Origin: an uncultured Nocardioidaceae bacterium
Lineage (GTDB): Bacteria > Actinomycetota > Actinomycetes > Propionibacteriales > Nocardioidaceae
DNA length: 36,284 nt
Reading direction: 5' to 3'
NCBI GenBank assembly: GCA_902805865.1
Contig: CADCUK010000070.1
Span: 1 to 36,284, forward strand
Numbering within the stretch: position 1 is the stretch's first letter; every line of letters starts with the position of its first letter. Below the pieces are notes generated by a model that saw only the letters and a list, made by a program, of their open reading frames with translations, did no database searches and had not been told where the DNA came from. Shown here in pieces: positions 32,157 through 36,284 of the stretch. Made by a program: the position numbers and the translations under genes.

Positions 32157-33282
32157 GTGCGCCCCGCTCGTCGTACGCCCGGTCCAGGAACGCGCGCACC
32201 GTCTCGTGGTAGCCGGGAGGCGTCAGCAGGAACGAGTCGTGCCCCGCGGGCGAGCTGATCTCGCGGAACGACACCGGGACCCGGCCGTGCTCGAGGGTCC
32301 GCACGATGCGGCGGGAGTGGGCGGTGCTGAACCGCCAGTCGGAGTCGAACGAGACGACGAGCGCCTGCGTGCCTGCCTCCGCGATCCGGCCGACGGCCGC
32401 CGGGTCGGCGAACGGGTCGTAGTAGTCCATGACGCGGGTCAGGTAGAGGTACGACAGCGCGTCGAACCGGTCGAGGAACGACTCTCCCTGGTGGCGGAGG
32501 TAGGACTCCACCTGGAAGTCGACGTCGAAGCCGAGCGCCGGGGTCGCGCCGTGCTGCAGCCGCCGGTCGAACTTGTCGGTGAGCGCCTGGTCGGACAGGT
32601 AGGTGATGTGCGCCATCATCCGCGCGATCATCAACCCGATGTCGGGACGCCGGTCGGACTCGAGGTAGCGACCGTCCGCGAAGTCGGGGTCCCGCATGAT
32701 CGCCTCACGGGCGACCGCCGTGAAGGCGATGTTCTGGGCGCTCAGCCGGCTGCTGGCCGCGACGACGACGGCGTTCGCGACCTCCTCGGGGGTCTCGGCC
32801 ATCCACTGCACGACCTGCATGCCGCCGAGCGATCCGCCGACCGCCGCTGCGAGACGCCGTACGCCGAGGTGGTGCATGAGCGACCGGTGCACGGTGACGA
32901 AGTCGGTCATCTGGATGAGCGGGAAGTCCAGCCCGTAGGGACGGCCGGTCGCCGGGTCGGTCGACGCAGGGCCGGTGGTCCCCTGGCAGCCGCCGAGCAG
33001 GTTGGGCGAGATCACGAAGAACCGGTCGGTGTCGACGGGCTTGCCCGGGCCGATGAGGTTGTCCCACCAGCCGACGCGACCGTCGGGCGTCGTACCTGCA
33101 GCGTGGGCGTCGCCGGTCAGCGCGTGGCAGACGAAGACCGCGTTGTCCGCCTGGGGGGAGAGGGTGCCGTAGGTCTGGAAGGCCACCTCGACCGGAGCGA
33201 GCGTCCGGCCGCTGGCAAGGCGGAGCGGGTCGCCCTCGGGGAAGAGGACGACCCGCTCTGTCGCTGTGGCGCCAAGGCTCAC
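32146..33282 (-). CDS. metX: Homoserine O-acyltransferase (MetX)
   Basis: 378 aa, alpha/beta hydrolase fold. It acylates homoserine (acetyl-CoA most often), giving the substrate for MetY. The catalytic triad is visible: Ser151 in VGGSLGGMQ, Asp315 in FDSDWRF and His348 in SPAGHDSF. LLGGCQGTTGPAS and MTDFVTVHRSLMHHLG are typical of MetX. Acetyl or succinyl preference cannot be read safely by eye. The GTG start overlaps the metY stop (GTGA, 4 bases), and the 3' end overlaps metW by 11 bases. Regulation is probably from the metY promoter. Confidence 0.96.
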   Translation of the reverse strand: MSLGATATERVVLFPEGDPLRLASGRTLAPVEVAFQTYGTLSPQADNAVFVCHALTGDAHAAGTTPDGRVGWWDNLIGPGKPVDTDRFFVISPNLLGGCQGTTGPASTDPATGRPYGLDFPLIQMTDFVTVHRSLMHHLGVRRLAAAVGGSLGGMQVVQWMAETPEEVANAVVVAASSRLSAQNIAFTAVAREAIMRDPDFADGRYLESDRRPDIGLMIARMMAHITYLSDQALTDKFDRRLQHGATPALGFDVDFQVESYLRHQGESFLDRFDALSYLYLTRVMDYYDPFADPAAVGRIAEAGTQALVVSFDSDWRFSTAHSRRIVRTLEHGRVPVSFREISSPAGHDSFLLTPPGYHETVRAFLDRAYDERGARAA

Positions 33283-34574
33283 TTGGCAGCGGTGAGGGCC
33301 TGCTCGAGGTCGGCGAGGATGTCGTCGATGTGCTCGATGCCGACCGACAGCCGCACCATGTCCTCCGGCACGCCGGCGGTGTCGAGCTCCTCAGGAGTGA
33401 GCTGGGAGTGCGTCGTGGTGGCGTTGTGGATCGCCAATGACTTGGCGTCCCCGATGTTGGCCAGGTGACTGATCAGCTGCAGCGACTCGATGAACCGCTG
33501 ACCGCCCTCGCGGCCCGACTTCACCCCGAAGCTCACCAGGCCGCCGTACCCGCCCTTCAGGATCCGGTCCGCGACCTCCTTCTGCGGGTTGGACTCGAGC
33601 CCGGGGTAGGTCACCCACGAGACGTTGTCGTGGTTCTCGAGGTACTGCGCGACCTTGAGGGCGTTCTCGCTGTGCCGCTCCATGCGCAGGTGCAGCGTCT
33701 CGAGACCCTGCAGGAAGAGCCACGAGTTGAGCGGCGCGATGGCCGCGCCCGTGTTGCGCAGCAGGACCGTGCGGGCCCGGATGATGTAGGCGAGGTTGCC
33801 GACGGCCTCGGTCCACACCACGCCGTGGTAGGCGCCGTCGGGTCCGGTCAGCCCGGGGAACCGCTCCTTGTGGGCGTTCCAGTCGAAGTTGCCGGAGTCG
33901 ACGATGACGCCGCCGATGCTGGTGCCGTGGCCGCCGATGTACTTCGTCGCCGCGTGCACGACCACGTCGGCACCGAGGTCGAATGGCCTGCACAGCAACG
34001 GAGTCGGAGCGGTGTTGTCGACGATGAGCGGGAGCCCCTGCGCGTGGGCGGCGTCGGCCCAGGCGCTGATGTCGACGACGTTGACCTTCGGGTTCCCGAT
34101 CGTCTCGGCGAAGACGAGCCTGGTGCGGTCGTCGACGTGCTGGGCGAGCTCCTCGGGCTTCTCCGGGTTGACGAAGCGCACCTCGATCCCGAACTGCGGG
34201 AGGGTGTGGGCGAAGAGCGCGAAGGTGCCGCCGTACAACGTCGAGATCGCGACGATGTTGTCGCCGGTGCCGGCGATGTTGAGCACGGCGTACGTCGTCG
34301 CGGCGGAGCCGGACGCGGTGGCGAGCGCACCGACGCCGCCCTCGAGAGCGGTCATCCGCTCCTCGAAGACGCTCTGCGTCGGGTTCATGATCCGCGTGTA
34401 GATGTTGCCCGGCTCGGCCAGCGAGAACAGGTTCGCGGCGTGCTCGGTGTCGTTGAAGACGTAGGACGTCGTCTGGTAGATCGGCACGGCTCGGGCGTTC
34501 GTCGCCGGATCTGCCTCTTCCTGGCCGGCGTGGATGGCCAGGGTCTCGGGTCGATAGGTGCTGGGCTCAGTCAT
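33279..34574 (-). CDS. metY: O-acetylhomoserine sulfhydrylase (MetY)
   Basis: 431 aa, the full-length type. This PLP enzyme makes homocysteine from O-acetylhomoserine and sulfide. Marks: YRPETLAIHAGQE, YTRIMNPTQ (PLP-phosphate site from the partner subunit), ATASGSAAT, VDNTAPTPLLCRP, and the PLP lysine Lys211 in VVHAATKYIGGHG. First gene of metY-metX-metW. The ATG at 34574 is preceded 6 bases upstream by TAGGGT, which fits a leaderless mRNA, with a 19-base near-palindrome overlapping it. No SAM riboswitch is present in the short upstream region. Confidence 0.97.
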   Translation of the reverse strand: MTEPSTYRPETLAIHAGQEEADPATNARAVPIYQTTSYVFNDTEHAANLFSLAEPGNIYTRIMNPTQSVFEERMTALEGGVGALATASGSAATTYAVLNIAGTGDNIVAISTLYGGTFALFAHTLPQFGIEVRFVNPEKPEELAQHVDDRTRLVFAETIGNPKVNVVDISAWADAAHAQGLPLIVDNTAPTPLLCRPFDLGADVVVHAATKYIGGHGTSIGGVIVDSGNFDWNAHKERFPGLTGPDGAYHGVVWTEAVGNLAYIIRARTVLLRNTGAAIAPLNSWLFLQGLETLHLRMERHSENALKVAQYLENHDNVSWVTYPGLESNPQKEVADRILKGGYGGLVSFGVKSGREGGQRFIESLQLISHLANIGDAKSLAIHNATTTHSQLTPEELDTAGVPEDMVRLSVGIEHIDDILADLEQALTAAK

Positions 34575-34580
34575 GGCGCG

Positions 34581-34601
34581 ACCCTACGCGGGCCGTGTAG
34601 G
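34581..34601 (-). promoter_or_regulatory. metY -10 box with overlapping near-palindrome
   Basis: Minus-strand TAGGGT (34581-34586) lies 6 bases before the metY ATG. A 19-base near-palindrome (34583-34601, arms CCTAC/GTAGG, one mismatched pair, then CGG/CCG) overlaps it. It could be an operator for a methionine regulator, or, if a longer leader exists, a hairpin hiding the AGGG. Confidence 0.45.
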
Positions 34602-34651
34602 AGCGCCCGATTGTCTTGCCATTCGGTACAGATTCTCGTTCGGCTGAGTCC

Positions 34652-35644
34652 CTACCGACTTTCAGTCACGGGGTGACTGACTCTCGGTACTGATTGCGGT
34701 GCATCAGGCTCGAGGTGGCCCAACACCGAGCACGTCGGGCTGCACCGTCTCGGCTTCCCCAGCCATCCTCGGTTCCTGAGAACCCGGCCCAGACGACCGG
34801 CAGTTCGACACGCGGTGCTCTCGGCGTGCCGCCAACCCAGCCGAAGCGTCATCACGTCGTCGCCGGCTACGAGCAGGTCCCGGTCCTGGTCGTCCCACTT
34901 GTCCCGACTGGCCTCGTGGCCGATGCGGCCGTCAAGCTCGATCACGAGTCGGTACTGGCTGTACCTCACGTCGCGGTAGACGATGCCGTCCTCCGTGCGC
35001 TCATGGGCCTGCCTGTCCGGTCGTGGTAGGCCGTGAGCCCTTTCCACCCGACGCCGGTAGGTCCCTTCGAGCACCGACTGAACGCCGTCGGTGACATCCT
35101 GGAGCACGCTCAGAAGCCATCGGCGATGCCTGAGGCGGGGCTGACGCTCCAGCTCGGCAGCCAACCGTCCCGGAGTCGTCACTCTCCGTCGGCAGGCAGC
35201 CGACACGAGCGCAAGTGCATCGACTCGCGTCCTGGCTCCGCCACACATGGACAGCAATGCGTCCTCGAGCCGCACTCGGGGAGGGCCAACATGCCACTGC
35301 ACGCGCGACTCCAGGTCCACCAGCTGGTGGGCCCGAACGCCCGGCAAGGGCGTCGGCGTACGCGCCGCGTCCACAGCCACGTGGATCACGTCTCCGGCGC
35401 GGTTGACGCTCGACTCGTCGGTGAGCGCGGCCGGCCAGTGAAAGAGCACCGCTGCCCAGGCGCGGTTCGACCAGGTCAACGGTCCCGTGTGGTTCACGTA
35501 CACGCCGGTGTGCACCCTCCGAAGCTCGCGGCGGCGCACCCAACGACGGATATCGGCGTCAGTCGCCCCGGCGTCGATCAGCTGTCGACGTGCGACCACG
35601 CCGGATTGCTCCTCGAGCCTCTCCCGGACGACACGCAGCTCCAT
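34652..35644 (-). CDS. AbiEi-type HTH plus DUF559 (Vsr-like) nuclease-like protein, solitary
   Basis: 330 aa from the ATG at 35644. Residues about 10-50 form the winged helix of AbiEi-type antitoxins (SGVVARRQLIDAGATDADIR, then LRRVHTGVYV). The middle, to about 180, is helical. The C-terminus (about 185-290) resembles DUF559/Vsr-like PD-(D/E)xK nucleases: RLVIELDGRIGH with Glu236 and Asp238, followed by DDQDRDLLVAGDDVMTLRLGW. No AbiEii nucleotidyltransferase toxin gene adjoins. Such solitary genes recur in actinobacteria and their role is not known. Start is uncertain: a TTG at 35692 has AGGTGG abutting it, and the ATG has no ribosome site. It sits between purQ and metY with matching palindromes at both ends. 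Confidence 0.75.
   Translation of the reverse strand: MELRVVRERLEEQSGVVARRQLIDAGATDADIRRWVRRRELRRVHTGVYVNHTGPLTWSNRAWAAVLFHWPAALTDESSVNRAGDVIHVAVDAARTPTPLPGVRAHQLVDLESRVQWHVGPPRVRLEDALLSMCGGARTRVDALALVSAACRRRVTTPGRLAAELERQPRLRHRRWLLSVLQDVTDGVQSVLEGTYRRRVERAHGLPRPDRQAHERTEDGIVYRDVRYSQYRLVIELDGRIGHEASRDKWDDQDRDLLVAGDDVMTLRLGWRHAESTACRTAGRLGRVLRNRGWLGKPRRCSPTCSVLGHLEPDAPQSVPRVSHPVTESR
34653..34693. repeat. Nested palindrome, copy at the 3' end of the AbiEi/DUF559 gene
   Basis: Inner arms TCAGTCAC (34662-34669) and GTGACTGA (34673-34680) enclose GGG. Outer arms TACCGA (34653-34658) and TCGGTA (34684-34689) lie around them. The copy encodes the protein's last ten or so residues. Positions 34656-34693 match 35710-35747 at 29 of 38 bases in the same orientation. 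Confidence 0.7.
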
Positions 35645-35706
35645 GGCGCACAGGGTGCTTGTCGGGGGCGCCTGCCTGCTGCGTCGGAGCAACCACCTGA
35701 GGACAG

Positions 35707-35747
35707 TGCCGAATTTCAGTCACCCGGTGGATGAAACCCGGTAGTGA
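35707..35747. repeat. Nested palindrome, copy at the 5' side of the AbiEi/DUF559 gene
   Basis: Arms TTTCA (35714-35718) with TGAAA (35732-35736) and CACC (35721-35724) with GGTG (35726-35729) form an imperfect palindrome centred on 35725. Outer arms TGCCG (35707-35711) and CGGTA (35739-35743) repeat the design of the other copy. It lies between the purQ stop and the start of the nuclease-like gene. Confidence 0.7.
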
Positions 35748-35753
35748 CGCGAG

Positions 35754-36284
35754 TCAGGCGTTGGTGAGCGACTTCAGGACCGAGGTGAAGAACGGCAGCC
35801 CGTCGGTGCCGGGTCCGCAGAGCTCCTCGACGGCGTGCTCCGGGTGCGGCATCAGCCCGACCACGTTGCCGCGCTCGTTGGTGATCCCGGCGATGTCGCG
35901 CAGGGAGCCGTTGGGGTTGCCGCCGAGGTAGCGGGCGACGACGCGCCCCTCGCCCTCGAGCTCGTCCAACGTCGCCTCGGACGCCACGTAGCCACCCTCG
36001 CCGTTCTTGAGCACGATCGTGACCTCGGCGCCGGCGTCGTACTCGCTGGTCCAGAGCGTGCCGGTGTTCTCGATCCGCAGCCGCTGGTCGACGCAGTTGA
36101 ACTTGCGGTGGTCGTTGCGGATCAGGGCGCCGGGCAGCAGGTGGGACTCGCAGAGGATCTGGAAGCCGTTGCAGATGCCCAGGACCGGCAGGCCCCGGGA
36201 CGCGCCCGCGATCACCTCGGTCATCACCGGCGCGAAGCGGGCGATGGCTCCGGCGCGCAGGTAGTCGCCGTACGAGAAGCCGCC
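35754..36284 (-). CDS. purQ: Phosphoribosylformylglycinamidine synthase I, glutaminase subunit (partial)
   Basis: The C-terminal 176 residues are present; the start lies beyond the right edge. The class I glutamine amidotransferase supplies ammonia to PurL. The nucleophile cysteine lies in [11 protein letters not shown] and the His-Glu pair in [26 protein letters not shown], at the very edge, is the oxyanion-side motif of PurQ. The frame is open through 36284, so an internal Met is not the start. purS is expected just upstream (outside). In most actinobacteria purL follows directly; here the nuclease-like gene, the met operon and the sugar dehydrogenase intervene. Confidence 0.96.
   Translation of the reverse strand, partial: GGFSYGDYLRAGAIARFAPVMTEVIAGASRGLPVLGICNGFQILCESHLLPGALIRNDHRKFNCVDQRLRIENTGTLWTSEYDAGAEVTIVLKNGEGGYVASEATLDELEGEGRVVARYLGGNPNGSLRDIAGITNERGNVVGLMPHPEHAVEELCGPGTDGLPFFTSVLKSLTNA

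Noticed and set aside
34575-34651. SAM riboswitch before metY
   Set aside because: Only 77 bases are available, no SAM-I/IV core motifs are visible, and a TAGGGT box lies 6 bases from the start codon.
34652-35692. Base composition shift marking the nuclease-like gene as recent foreign DNA
   Set aside because: A hand count in sample stretches of 60 bases gave about the same GC as in metX, so composition does not support transfer.
34652-35753. Complete AbiE toxin-antitoxin system
   Set aside because: Only an AbiEi-type helix is present; no AbiEii nucleotidyltransferase gene adjoins, as the neighbours are purQ and metY.

Overview
The window is high-GC actinobacterial chromosome, most like the Nocardioidaceae (Nocardioides and relatives). 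This rests on GTG/TTG starts, BldC, DUF3073, a DUF5931-type (MacS-like) kinase, a tRNA Glu-Asp-Phe cluster, and many genes with a TANNNT box 6-7 bases before the start codon, as expected for leaderless mRNAs. No phage, IS element, CRISPR array or rRNA was seen. Almost all DNA is coding; no gene-free stretch exceeds 300 bases. The longest, 18580-18877, is the shared upstream region of bldC and vdh.

Left part (1-13100), mostly single metabolic and stress genes. In order: a nested inverted repeat (24-73), a small membrane protein, a ThDP-dependent decarboxylase/oxidase, an aldo/keto reductase, a zinc-ribbon protein, tryptophan 2,3-dioxygenase, a MOSC protein, a MmcQ/YjbR protein, a DUF1360 protein, catalase with a very long terminator hairpin, amylomaltase (malQ), a hotdog thioesterase, type II NADH dehydrogenase, an overlapping crcB/fluC pair for fluoride export, and a minimal zinc metallopeptidase.

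Middle (13100-18250): tRNA-Glu, tRNA-Asp and tRNA-Phe with a strong terminator, then a histidine kinase with no response regulator beside it, followed by two polytopic membrane proteins.

Right part (18360-36284), an actinobacterial block known from Streptomyces and relatives: bldC, a Val/Leu/Phe-type amino-acid dehydrogenase, DUF3073, purM, purF, an M20 dipeptidase, an SCP-like protein, purL and purQ. Two units interrupt it. One is a tandem pair of secreted Rv2525c-like glycoside-hydrolase/peptidoglycan-binding proteins, between the SCP-like gene and purL. The other lies between purL and purQ and holds a Tat-exported sugar dehydrogenase, an overlapping metY-metX-metW operon (homoserine to homocysteine) and a solitary AbiEi-HTH/DUF559-nuclease-like gene. 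PurM, PurF, PurL and PurQ all belong to purine synthesis; purQ runs off the right edge.

The most unusual item is that solitary nuclease-like gene (34652-35644). Each end carries a copy of a 38-base nested palindrome (29 of 38 positions identical, same orientation), and it sits between purQ and metY. It may be a selfish or defence-type unit with its own recognition sites. Gene functions are inferred from protein motifs read by eye; no database search was possible.
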